NCBI GenBank assembly: GCA_029931535.1
Contig: JAQPZY010001695.1
Coordinates: 5,934,501-5,998,500 of the forward strand
Direction: 5' to 3'
Origin: Margaritifera margaritifera
Taxonomy: Eukaryota > Mollusca > Bivalvia > Unionida > Margaritiferidae
DNA length: 64,000 bases
The notes under the pieces were generated by a model. That model did not search any database. It was not told the DNA's origin and saw nothing but the letters and a program-made list of their open reading frames with translations. Position numbers and translations under genes: made by a program. Position 1 is the first letter of the stretch. Each line of letters opens with the position of its first letter. This document shows positions 46,974 through 58,202 of the stretch, piece by piece.

Positions 46974-47180
46974 CCTGTACACAGGGCCGGATTAAGACCT
47001 TTAGAGGCCCTAAGCACTGAAAAGATTATGGTGCCCCCCCCCCATGTAATTAAAACTAAAAACAATACTAAACCGTAATTTATCCATTTTTTTCTTCTTT
47101 TTTTGTGTGTGCCCCTGCTTTGCTGGTGCCCTAAGCACGTGCTTAGTCTGCCTATTGGGTAATCCAGCACTGCCTGTACT
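46974..47180. mobile_element. hAT-type MITE with 8-base target-site duplication
   Basis: The body, 46982-47172 (191 bases), starts CAGGGCCGGATTAAGACC and ends with the inverse of CAGTGCTGGATTACCC. CCCTAAGCA and its inverse TGCTTAG lie inside both ends. Flanks CCTGTACA (46974-46981) and CCTGTACT (47173-47180) agree at 7 of 8. The CAGGGCCGGATTAA terminus is a known hAT end type. No transposase is present. Confidence 0.88.
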
Positions 47181-47344
47181 GTACATGACCCTGCAGTGCT
47201 TCCACAAATGTATTTGTAAATCTTTGCTAAATCTACTGCAGACATATTATTATCAGTTTTGGATTCCTTAAAATTCAGCTACAAGATAAGAAGAACGGTT
47301 GTACATGATACATGAACAAAAAACACAGAAAGAAAGAAATGAAA
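47181..47344. other. No recognised feature
   Basis: Short unique stretch. Confidence 0.5.
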
Positions 47345-47580
47345 ATACACAACTCTACACGATGTTTGTATTCCCAATACTTATTAAAAAAAAAAAAAAA
47401 AAAAAAGAAGAATGAAAGTTTAAATTATACAACAACTTATTTAAAATTTAACTTTCTCTTTTGTAAATAAGCACAGGGAATACACATATCATGTAGAGTT
47501 CTGTTTTATTTATTTATTTCTGTGTTCAATTCACAACTCTACATGATGTTTTGTTTTCAATACGCTTATTGACAAATGAG
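47345..47580. repeat. Direct repeat pair flanking a poly-A run
   Basis: CACAACTCTACACGATGTTT with AATACTTATT (47349-47390) recurs as CACAACTCTACATGATGTTT with AATACGCTTATT (47532-47572). A run of about 23 A lies at 47383-47405. CATGTAGAGTT at 47491 is the same word inverted. Confidence 0.8.
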
Positions 47581-49330
47581 AAAGAAAAAGCGTGCCATAA
47601 ACAAGAATAGACAATTTAGAAATTCTTTGTTAAAATAAAACGGAGCAAAGCCAGACAAATTTTAAAAAAATAAAAAATTAAGTTGTGATAAACTTATAAA
47701 GTAATTCATAGAAGTGTACTTATTGGAAAGGTGCGAGAATGGACTAAAACCAAATGATTTCTGGTCCACCATCAAACCCCTCCTATCATAAAAGGCAAGT
47801 AAACAATCAGATAGCAAAATTATACTTTCTGAAGACAACAACTTGCTGAGGACAACAAATTGATATCTGGCCAAAAAAAAGGATGCAAAAAAAAAAAAAA
47901 AGTTTTATGTAAATATTCAGAATAATAAAGATGAGGACATGGAACATTCAAATATCTTTGCAATTAGGAGGGGCCTTGGACATGTTGAAATGTTTTAGAT
48001 TAAACCCCTCACAGAAACATAAGTCTCCAAAATATATAAATAAATATAGTTATGCACAAAGCAACGGGGCTGGAGAATACACCACAAAAGAAAATCAATA
48101 CTGATACAAATTTTCTAGCTAAGCAAAATTACTGATATTGTTTATAAATATAAAGAACTTAGCATGACGTTGGACCCTCTGACTTCGTGTTTGGGTTCCA
48201 TATCTTTCATAATCTGTCTTCCAGCAGAAATGTGAACTTAGAAAAAAAAAAAAAAAAAAAAAAAGCATTGTACAATCATACTCGCAACTTCTCAACATTT
48301 TCGTTACCAACAATTCACCTCGAGAGTATGAATATGGAAACCATTTTGAAAACAAGTACTACAGTCTAAAAATGTTGTCATCTTGACCTACTTCTTTAGC
48401 ACTTGGAATGCTTCCTTTATTCAAATCATCTTTACCGAAAACCAGCGAGAGTTGTTCTTGTTGTATTTGCATATAGACATACAGTGATGCGGTTTCCGGA
48501 GAACAAACTGTCTCAGAACCACATATATTAAAACGCCTAGCACATGCAAAGTTATTCTCAGATTACGGCAATTTCTGAGTATTTACGACTGTGTATGATC
48601 TCTTAATTCCCAAGAAGCTTACTCCGTACGATATTCATCATTGCCGACTATAATCGATCGTCAGACTCACCTAATTGTCGTAAATGCTCGGGGCAAACTA
48701 TTTGCTTTTATACCCAATTATCTCAAATGAACACAACACAGGGTAAATTGTTTCTATGTCTGTCAAAAAATAATGCAGCCAGGCTTCAAGTAATCCGGAT
48801 TTTACAAAGCATATGCCTTAATTCTGGGAAACCAGACAAAAAAGAGAGTGTTTTATTGAATTTATTGATTTTGATTTATAGAAAAGGCTGATACAAGCAT
48901 CATCGCCGGAAGCAAAAAGTATCAGCTGGTATGTAGATATCGTGCAGTATTTTTACTGATTTTCAAAAAAGCAAAAAAATAATAAAAAAAAAAAATGTAA
49001 AAAATAATTTTAAAAAATCGACAATATTTTGTTTTATTTTCTATCTTTCTGACATTCTTCCTTGATCTCATTTTGGCTGTAAATTAATAGATTATATTTT
49101 AATGTTATAGATTCTATCTGGATGCTTTTCTTTATTTTATTTGTAACCTTCCTTTCTTCTATCCGTGTTTCTTTCCTTTGGACCATTTTGTCAAGATTTG
49201 TATACGTTGGCATTTTTCCTAAAAACTTTGTTGACAAATTTTATATTTTCCTTTAAACATGCTGCCTCGGGGATGTAAAATAGGACCGATCCACTATCTT
49301 GCATGTCGTAAGAGGTGACTAACGGAGGCA
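47581..49330. other. No recognised feature
   Basis: Several A runs (47872-47902, 48241-48263, 48965-49020). No gene is supported. Confidence 0.45.
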
Positions 49331-49545
49331 AAAGCAGCGGTGGCTCAGTTGTTAGCGTGCCGGACTCGCGACGGAAAGGGTGCGGGTTCAGATCCTACCA
49401 ATGGATCAACCCAGATCGGTTATTGTAGTGTGTCCTTAGAAACCTAGAAAGGCACTTTACTCCAATGGCATCGACACTAAATGACCTACTTGTGTTGCTG
49501 TGCCGCAAAACAACAAACCAAATCCAAACCTTTAAAAATAATGTA
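49331..49545 (+). mobile_element. tRNA-derived SINE of a second family
   Basis: AGCAGCGGTGGCTCAGTTGT with TAGCGTGCCGGACTCGCGAC resembles a tRNA 5' half (A box GTGGCTCAGTTGTTAGCG), and GGGTTCAGATCC is a B box. The tRNA-unrelated part runs through GTGTGTCCTTAGAAACC and ACTTTACTCC to a CAAACCAAATCC-type tail. The body is unrelated to the three GGCCGAGTGG SINEs. No clear duplication of the target. Confidence 0.8.
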
Positions 49546-49998
49546 TCGGTTGGCGACTAACAGTCATTTGAGTACAATATATAAATGAACTCATCCTTGT
49601 AATCGTCATTAGAGTGTCCCAGTGGATGCTCAATCAGAGAGGGCAATTAACTCCCTACCATTGAAATGCGAGACAACCATCGACAAGAGTGTATCCAGTG
49701 ACAGGGTTTTTGATGCATCATACATTCTACTGGAAAGTAACAGCTGAACAAACAGCCCAACAGCTGAACAAACAGCCCAACAGCTGCTGTACCTGTTATT
49801 ATTTGGTTGACATACAAATAAAATTTTCCTTCGACCGGTGACAAATCATGGAATTCATTCATTTTGCTGACGGTATGAATAATTAATTCGCAGAAATGCT
49901 TGACGGGCATCGATCGAGAAATTCTCAGAATTTTTATCGCCAGTGGGTAAGTATAGGGCATTTTTGATCAGACATATACATTTAGTAATACTTGTTTG
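49546..49998. other. No recognised feature, one 20-base duplication
   Basis: CAGCTGAACAAACAGCCCAA is repeated in tandem at 49741-49780 with a third partial copy. Otherwise unique-looking. Confidence 0.5.
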
Positions 49999-50050
49999 TG
50001 CGGGGGTTGGGGGGGGGGGGTTGGGGGGGGGGTTGAGGGGGGGGAGAGAT
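49999..50050. repeat. G-rich tract with quadruplex potential
   Basis: Five or more G runs of 5-12 bases separated by TT or TTGA. The plus strand could form a G-quadruplex. Confidence 0.85.
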
Positions 50051-50683
50051 TTTAAAATCATTTTTAAAGATCACCAGTTTCTTCACCTTTGTATTCTACA
50101 AGTCCAACAACAGTGCTCAACGTTTATCTACTACAGTGTGTATATCCTACTAAAGTGCTATTTAATATCTTGCTACTACAATAAATGGAGATGATTAAAG
50201 ATCACCAAAACGAAACGGAGATATGGATATGGAACACAATATATAAACGTTGTAGAGATTTTTCATTTACGAAGCAGCTTGATTAGCGAAGATTTAAATT
50301 TAGCGTATTTTTACGTGCTGTAAGATAATGATGATTACACATTTAAGTGTTATGTGTAAGAAAGATTAAATCCAAATAGTTCCACCAACTTGACAAATCA
50401 AAAATACATACAAAATATGAACAACAAAATGAATAGTATATTAAAGACAGGATACAAAGAATGTTATCAAAAACAAAGAGAAATACTATGCTGAAGTAAA
50501 CCAATAACCACAAAGGTGCCAGACACAGAGAGCAAATGTGTCATTGTCTACGATCTGATTGATTTAAGCGAATGGTATTTTGAGAATTATTTAAAATTTA
50601 CTAGGACAGTTAGACTTGTGTACTTTTTCAAACATGGAGGTTGACATTTATCGGTAAGCTGACGAGCACCGGAAGTGTGACGC
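50051..50683. other. No recognised feature
   Basis: AT-rich unique-looking sequence. Confidence 0.5.
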
Positions 50684-51265
50684 AGTTGTCATAGAACCAA
50701 ATATTGTTACAACGCTAAAATTTAATGGTGCAACGGTAATTTTTACAACTATAAAATTTACCCTTGCAACGGTAGTTTTAACGCTGGTATCACTGCAACT
50801 GTATCCATATACTGTTGAAACGATATTTACTTACTAATGCAACGATATTCAAATACCAGTGCGACCGTATTCTTTGATGTTGCAACGGTACCGTTGCAAA
50901 AGTATTTTTGTTGTTACACCAGTTTATTTTGTCGTTGCAACGGGAAAAATATAAGTTTAGCGTTGCGATCATAATAATTTCCGCTATAACAGTCGTAGTA
51001 TCGTTGCAACAATAAAATATACCATTATAACAACAACAACAAATGCTATAACACCGGTATTTCAATATCGTTGCAACAGTCGGTAAAAACTGTTCAACAG
51101 TTATGACTACCGTTGAAACGTCTATTAATAACAGTATCGAAACAAACCTTGCAACGGGAAATTTGATCGTTGCCAACAGCAAAAATGACCGTTGCATCGA
51201 CAAAATTTAGTACTGTAACGATAACTGAATACAGTTGCAACAATATTTGCATACTATTGCAACGG
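50684..51265. repeat. Degenerate field of CGTTGCAACGGTA words in both orientations
   Basis: More than twenty variants of GTTGCAACGG or its inverse occur over about 580 bases at irregular 15-40 base spacing. Exact CGTTGCAAC cores include those near 50934, 51002 and 51069. TTGCAACGGTACCGTTGCAA at 50880-50899 is a perfect 20-base palindrome. The core CGTTGCAACG is itself palindromic, so hairpins are possible throughout. It is not a regular tandem array. The 137-codon minus frame through it is non-descript. Confidence 0.8.
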
Positions 51266-53054
51266 AACAGGTACTTTTGAGTCTTTCCGTGCACCATATC
51301 ACTCGAAGTTTTCGCAGCCAGCTGCTGTGTTGATATACGTTCTACCTTCCGTTTAGTTCCCTGTATGACAACTATAGGAAGGCAAAAGGTCCATATTCAT
51401 ATTTTATTTGAGTCACATGTACTTTCTAGCGAATACACAATTTATGTTTATACAATTCCGTCTTGCTATACTAATGACCGGAAATGGAACCTAGGAAGAG
51501 ATAGCACTGTTTAGGATCAAAATCCGGTTTATCATCAATTGACCTGCATCTGCACTGTCAAGTTTATAAAAGGTTAGGTAGGCGACTGGATGGCTTTCAG
51601 ATGATTTGGGTTATTGGCATAAATAAAATGTATCAAATAGCACATATCTTCATAAAATCTCACTTTTGTGCCTGTCGAAAATAAATCGTTTATCTTTTTT
51701 CACTTGTTAACTCTAACATCAATAACAATGGAAACTAATCGTTTCTACATCTAAGAACCGCCCCTTCTATTTGTGTCCATAACAGGGATACACAAATGAC
51801 ATTCCAACTCTACTTTAGCACGCCAAGAGTTATCTGATCTTGAGTAATATATCAATGACCTCAAAAGCGGAATTTTCCGTGCATTACGAAATTTCAGCCA
51901 TATTTTTACAATTTTATTATTTGGTACTCTTTTTGGCGCAATTCCATGTTATTTAATATGCAAAGTTTTGTACGATACTAGAGTTAATGTCAAAGATATT
52001 TTAAAGACCTCTTACAAATAAATTACACAGGAAGAATTTAATATTTTTTTATCTTAAATCTCTTTGTAGGACAGTAATTTGGAATAATAGTTTCAACTTA
52101 TACTTTTCAGCTTAAATTTATGCTGTCATCCTGTTATAGGTGGATTTATATTGACTTATTCTTCTCAGATAAGGACGCAGCAACTTTATCCATCTAGTAA
52201 GGCCACCGACCTATAAACAATTCGGGTTATAAATTATTCCCAGAGGGGTGGGGGTGGTTCCCTCACAAAAATAAGTGGTAGTATGTATGTTCCGGCAGTC
52301 GAGACAAGGAATTCAAAATTTTCTGAAACGTGGTTATATTTTTACAACCAAATTTCTGGATACCAGTTCCTTTTTCCTTGTCTGGCACGGGTAAAAAGTA
52401 ATAGTAGAAAGTCTTTTTACTATGTAATACCTCTTTTCGCCAGATAAATTCAAGCCAGAAATGAAAGAGATGAGATAAAAGAAGGTTCATAAACAATTAT
52501 GGTGAAAACATTCAACATTCATTTCCCTATTAATATTCCTGGGTTGTCCTTTCGGCTTAGTTCACACTTTACTGACCGAGGGCATCCTAAATCAAAATGT
52601 ATGTCTGTAATGGGTGTCAAAACCTGTCTTTAACAATCAAGGAGTCCAAAATCTCCAGCGGAATCCCTACCCTGTTTCAACAGGTGTGCCCAACAACACC
52701 TCCTCCGAAATTAGGACAACAACATAACGCATTAATTTAAATCAGAAAATTCCGTTCAAAGTAACATTCCGATTTTCTAAATTATTTTAAATGAAATACA
52801 GTAGAAAAACACAAAAGAGAACTTTTTTCATTTTCGTACACATTTTTCCCAGGTTGTATAATTATTCTCTTTCACCGGTTTCTCATACGAATACTCATCC
52901 GTTCCATTTTAGGTGAAGGGGTTGGCATATTCTCTGTTCCGCACATCTGGGTATTATCAATGAAAACTTATTCGTAAGAAGTGAAAGACTCGGTCATTAC
53001 CCTTATGAGATGACCAAGATCATAAACAAGGTTATGATAAATGTTGCTGAAATA

Positions 53055-53055
<1 letters not shown>
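51266..53055. other. No recognised feature
   Basis: Long AT-rich stretch with no repeat family or convincing frame. Confidence 0.45.

Positions 53056-53122
<67 letters not shown>
53056..53122. repeat. (AT)n microsatellite
   Basis: About 33 uninterrupted units. Confidence 0.98.
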
Positions 53123-53125
<3 letters not shown>

Positions 53126-53333
53126 ATTCATTTAAGTTCTCAGAGTATAGATAGATGGAACAAATTACTATTTAAATGTCTTACATAATTATATTCCTAA
53201 CAATGACAGACACATTCTGTGGTTGTAGATGGGTCTGTATATTTGTACATAATACCCATTAACTTTTAAGTCTTAAAATACTTCTATATTTTAATTTAGA
53301 TGTATGGACCATGCAGTCTGAAATAAAGAAGTC

Positions 53334-53344
53334 TTATATATATA

Positions 53345-53408
<64 letters not shown>
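53334..53408. repeat. (AT)n microsatellite
   Basis: TA units with an early TCTA interruption and a late CATA. Confidence 0.97.
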
Positions 53409-53414
<6 letters not shown>

Positions 53415-53579
53415 TTTGTTGTTCAAATAACTTTTTGAATGAGCCACTATTCTGTTAAAGAAACAATGGCGGACGGCAGAATCGAGAATAACCCTAAGAG
53501 GCATGACCACATTATTTCGCGCTCCTCCATGTTTGTTTTATCTTCCCTTACAATGCGGTCAACACTTTAAACAAGTTGT

Positions 53580-53792
53580 TACAGTATATACTGGCGTATA
53601 ATCGGGTCCAAATGCAACCAACATAGACCCTGATCTGCCGTCGCATAATGCGCCGGTATATCAGGTTGTTTGTTTTACTGATTAGTCCTTACAAACTGCA
53701 TAGACTCAGATCTGCCGGCGCATTATGCGACGGCAGATCTGGGTCTATGCAGTTTGCAGTTGGTATGGGACTATACGCGAGTATATACGGTA
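53580..53792. mobile_element. CCGTATATACTCGCG-family MITE, copy 4 (best preserved)
   Basis: TA at 53580-53581 and 53791-53792 flank a 209-base body. It begins CAGTATATACTGGCGTATAA and ends TATACGCGAGTATATACGG. The left half contains CTGCCGTCGCATAATGCGCC and the right half GCCGGCGCATTATGCGACGG, each a near-perfect palindrome nested in the outer inverted repeat. No coding capacity. TA flanks suggest a mariner-like TSD. Confidence 0.85.
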
Positions 53793-54069
53793 ATCACTCC
53801 AGCTGCAACCAACAGAAATACCTAATATAATCATTTCTGTATTAATGATTTTCCTGTCATAATGTCGTACGTGTTGCGGCACTCCTCGTGAGATTATTAA
53901 ATATCAGTTTTAATATAAAAGATATGATCCACTACTGATCCATGTTCTCAACCTAAGCCATGTTTATTGATCCAGGTTAAACCCCCCTCAATGGGGACAA
54001 ATTCTCGACATCATGGTGTATCTTTTGGGAGCCTTGGAATGCTGTAATAATTGGCCACCTCATTGCTAC

Positions 54070-54072
<3 letters not shown>
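53793..54072. other. No recognised feature
   Basis: Short unique stretch. Confidence 0.5.

Positions 54073-54145
<73 letters not shown>
54073..54145. repeat. (GA)n microsatellite
   Basis: About 36 uninterrupted units. Confidence 0.98.
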
Positions 54146-54148
<3 letters not shown>

Positions 54149-54594
54149 GTATAATATTTAAAGGAAACATTCACTTCGCCATACACATACTCTTTTTGGC
54201 GTGAAAATAACAAGGGTTGAGTTATTATTTAATGCGTTGCTATTTAACTAGTGTTTGAAGGAATATTTAGCGTTAAAAATTTGTTAGAAAACGGTATGCG
54301 AGTCTTACATTCAATTTTTTATCACTGCATACCTAATACAAGGTGTTTGTTGGCCCCTCTGTTTTTGTCATATGTATTTGACTTTCATCCGATTCCGTTC
54401 CACAGATAGATAGATACATAGATACATAGAGGGAAAGACAGACAGAAACGGATTATTGAAATAAATATAGACATGGAGAGATTAATTTAGATGACACAAG
54501 GAATAAGAAAGACACGTGATTCGAGTTATCCAGTCCTCGCCTGAAAGCAAATTAACGATTTAAGCAGATTCTCTGAGTTAAATGATGATGCATA
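54146..54594. other. No recognised feature
   Basis: Has a short GATA/GATACATA patch at 54404-54430. Nothing else is seen. Confidence 0.5.
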
Positions 54595-55105
54595 TTCTAA
54601 CTATACGGTATAAATGGAGACTCAGTTTTCAATGATTCCTAACTATACGGTATAAATGGAGACTCAGTTTTCAATGCTTCCTAATTATACGGTATAAATG
54701 GAGACTCAGTTTTCAATGCTTCCTAACTATACGGTATAAATGGAGACTCAGTTTTCAATGCTTCCTAATTATACGGTATAAATGGAGACTCAGTTTTCAA
54801 TGCTTCCTAAGTATACGGTATAAACGGAGAGTCAGTTTTCAATGATTCCTAATTATACGGTATAAATGGAGACTCAGTTTTCAATGATTCCTAACTATAC
54901 GGTATAAATGGAGACTCAGTTTTCAATGCTTCCTAATTATACGGTATAAATGGAGACTCAGTTTTCAATGCTTCCTAATTATACGGTATAAATGGAGACT
55001 CAGTTTTCAATGATTCCTAAGTATACGGTATAAACGGAGAGTCAGTTTTCAATGATTCCTAATTATACGGTATAAATGGAGACTCAGTTTTCAATGATTC
55101 CGACT
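54595..55105. repeat. 42-base minisatellite with higher-order structure, 12 copies
   Basis: Units contain TATACGGTATAAATGGAGAC and TCAGTTTTCAATG. Variants at the junction (CTAACTAT, CTAATTAT, CTAAGTAT) and the TAAACGGAGAG variant repeat with a period of five units: copies 6 and 7 correspond to 11 and 12. Confidence 0.95.
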
Positions 55106-55235
55106 GTAAAACATGATGAATATTGAAGAAAAGAAAAAAAGGCAGTTCGAGCTTACAATGACTTTCAAATGGTTTGTATATGTGCACGTTCTCTCTGTGT
55201 ACTATTAACACTATCATCAAATTTATTTTAACGTG

Positions 55236-55507
55236 GACAATGTTTTCATTTACAATTCTATGTGTAATGTTTGCATTTACAATTCTATGTGTAATGTTTT
55301 CATTTACAATTCTATGTATAATGTTTTCATTTACAATCCCATGTGTAATCTTTTCATTTACAATTCTATGTGTAATCTTTTCATTTACAATTCTATGTGT
55401 AATCTTTTCATTTACAATTCTATGTGTAATCTTTTCATTTACAATTCTATGTGTAATCTTTTCATTTACAATTCTATGTGTAATCTTTTCATTTACAATT
55501 CTATATA
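55236..55507. repeat. 27-base minisatellite, 10 copies
   Basis: Units contain TTTTCATTTACAATTCTATG and then TGTAATC. Divisible by three, so it gives a false nonapeptide (SFTILCVIF) in one frame and IYNSMCN in another. The first copies (ATGTTTGC) differ from the homogenised later ones (ATCTTTTC). Confidence 0.95.
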
Positions 55508-57275
55508 CATTTGAAAAAGAAGTACGAAGCCTTGATTCGATAACAGATGGTCATTCCAGCCAGCAAGTATTTCATTCTCACTGGATTATGCAAGAAAGCT
55601 TCCAAAGAATGTCTTAACATCACTTGTAACTGAGTGAGTGAGAGAGCCTGGCTCCGTGTAATGTTGTATTTGTTGACGTATTACGATAAGGGACAAGACT
55701 AATATGGGAAGACTGATTCTGCCATACATAATTAGTCACGGATGTTAACAATCCGGGTCGTCTTAAATTCTTCTTCTTCAAATTTTCGATGAAATATAAA
55801 CAATTATATTCATTAAAAAAAAAAATGGATTCATCATCCTGCTTGGAATGACACAGATTTAAATGACATACGATCGTAGAAACTGACAATTTTACACGCC
55901 TAATTCCCATTCTTTAAGGAAAGAAAGTGCTGTAATACTTTTAATGTTACTTTGTGACGTCATTCTTTCGTCATTGATTACGCGTTACGTTCTATGGGCT
56001 TTATGCTATCGGGAAGAAAACTGAATCACATCGAGTTTTGTTTATTCTTGTGTACCAACGATATATTAATCGCGCAAAACAGCCGCGGTCGTTCTATTGT
56101 TAGAGCATCCATGGCTCGCTTGTGTTCTTGGCAAAGAAACCTAAGTCAAAATAAGTAAAAGCGAACAATAAATAAATAAATATATAAATAAATAAATAAA
56201 TAAATAAATGCTGATGCCTTCAGTTTAATCTTTATTTATTAACATTGATCATGCAACAATTTCTAGCAAAAATGTATTGGTTCTCATTTCAATCGTAACT
56301 TCTTGTGCGCCATTTTCATAATTCGAGAATGACTCTTATGACTTTGATCTAGTGGCATTTTCGATTCTACAATTTTTTTTGCCGGAGAACCGTTTTAATG
56401 TGTGTTTCATTACGCAAGCACAGTCGGAATATCATCGTATTTTACGCCAAACTGATTTGAACAAACCGAATATTCCAAGTGCTAAAGCAATTCAAGATGT
56501 CTGCCCTCCAAACTACCTCCATTATTTTTTTTTCTTTTAACAAAAAAGTCTCCTTGTTCATACAGGCGCGTTGCATTACGGTTATGGAAATGTCCGAGAT
56601 ATTACGATTGTTCTCACTGCAAAGCAGCAGGCGGCACGAAATGTTTGGTAATGTGGAGAAAACTGAAGAGTCAGAAAGAAAACCCACTAATTATTGCATG
56701 TACTAATTAAATTGATCGAACTCGGGAACACACAGGTATAATCCGAGGATGTTAACATATGCGCTACCTACGCTCTCATTACTGATGTAGATGAAAGCCA
56801 TTCCAAGCTATCAGTATGGGAATTGCAACATTTTTCGTGACAAAAGGGCAAACTTTTTCTCTTCCTTACCCAAATCAAGAAACAATATTGCAAATTTCGA
56901 TGTGTTATATAAAATACCTAGGTATTTTACACGTATCCAGTGAGTTTTATAATGCAGACGATTTTAAGAAATTCATATTCTCCCGACAAAGTATGATCAG
57001 AGGATATGAACCAAAAACTGCACATTTTTTGTTTTAAAAGAATTCAATTTTCTTTTATATGCTTAATGTAATGACTCACCCTCATGTTTGCCCTAAATGT
57101 TTCTCACTTTTAAATTGTAATAGGATTTAAGTATTATGTTCAAGTAGTCGGCGCTAATTAGTTTACAAAACATCGTTTCTTGTTTAATGCTTTTGTATAG
57201 GTAACTTTCAGAGTATTGTCTGCTCTGATCCAAATGTTTATACAAGCTGACATCTCGAGTTCTCAGTCGATTGAG
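55508..57275. other. No recognised feature
   Basis: Contains a TGACGTCA motif near 55957 and an (AAAT)n patch at 56170-56208. Frames to 96 codons have no recognisable motif. Confidence 0.45.
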
Positions 57276-57331
57276 TTTATATATGTATATATGAGTTTAT
57301 ATATGTATATATGAGTTTATATATGTATATA
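57276..57331. repeat. 20-base tandem repeat, 3 copies
   Basis: Unit GAGTTTATATATGTATATAT, identical copies. Confidence 0.95.
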
Positions 57332-57354
57332 GTGTTTTAACTTCTTTCATTATG

Positions 57355-57958
57355 ATATTGTGATAAAACTAGATTATGTGCTATTTGTATTTATGTCTCC
57401 GTTTGTAGCTTTGTTGGATTTTAGTGATTATTTGTTGATTATAGGGAGTCCGAGTTGGGAAGATATTTCTCAAGCCAATTAGCCTATTTCTAGGAGCAGA
57501 CGTCATAATGTACAATATTCTCGAGACCTTATGGTAGCATGGATTAGTTTCGTCAAATGAACACTCCCTAATTTTCTTAACATAAAGAATTATCGGGATA
57601 TTTTAATGTATAAGCGTTTAGTAATTTGAGATGGGAATAATTCTTCGTACTAGGTGTTTGGGTCGTGTTTGGTGGTGCATGACGTAAAGTACCAATCTTC
57701 GGCTTGGAAAGGCTTACTGATTGGTCGTACAAACATGAAGCAAGAAAAACCATGCAAGTGTGAAATAAGAATCTCGTGATATATGGTCATTAGGTGGTTA
57801 AAGGAAAATTATTTGTAGTATTTGCGCGTTTAAGAACCCTTCAACTGACAACGACTCTTGTCTTGATGTCCTTGGAAATAGGGGAAATATCGACCTCAAG
57901 ACAGACTCACGCAGGTGTTGTTTGATTCGCTCAATAGTGAGACTCCTTGCGTGTTACA
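57355..57958 (+). repeat. Dispersed ~0.6 kb repeat, copy B (inverse of 1862-2434)
   Basis: The match to copy A starts around CTAGATTATGTGC and ends at GATTCGCTCAATAGTG. Unlike copy A, no microsatellite abuts the right end, so the TG/TA expansion beside copy A is local. No shared open frame is retained. Confidence 0.75.
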
Positions 57959-58039
57959 GTATATTGTAACTATAGTTACCTATTTTAGGTTGATTCTTTA
58001 TAAGAAAAAAATGGCTTGTACATTGCATGTGTTTTATAT
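57959..58039. other. No recognised feature
   Basis: Short unique stretch. Confidence 0.5.
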
Positions 58040-58202
58040 CGTACATATAGTTGTGTGAGGCTTTGTACATGGAATAATTTGTATATCTTACATATAGTTT
58101 TGTGAGGTTTTGTACATGGCATAATTTGTATATCTTACATATAGTTGTGTGAATCTTTGTACATAGCATAATTTGTATATCTTACACATAGATGTGTGAG
58201 TC
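58040..58202. repeat. 47-base tandem repeat, about 3.5 copies
   Basis: Units contain TACATATAGTTGTGTGAG and TTTGTACATGGAATAATTTG. Copies are about 90 percent identical. Confidence 0.92.

Noticed and set aside
55174..55617. 147-codon plus frame with SFTILCVIF repeats resembling membrane segments
   Set aside because: Explained by the 27-base minisatellite. The flanking parts carry no recognisable protein.
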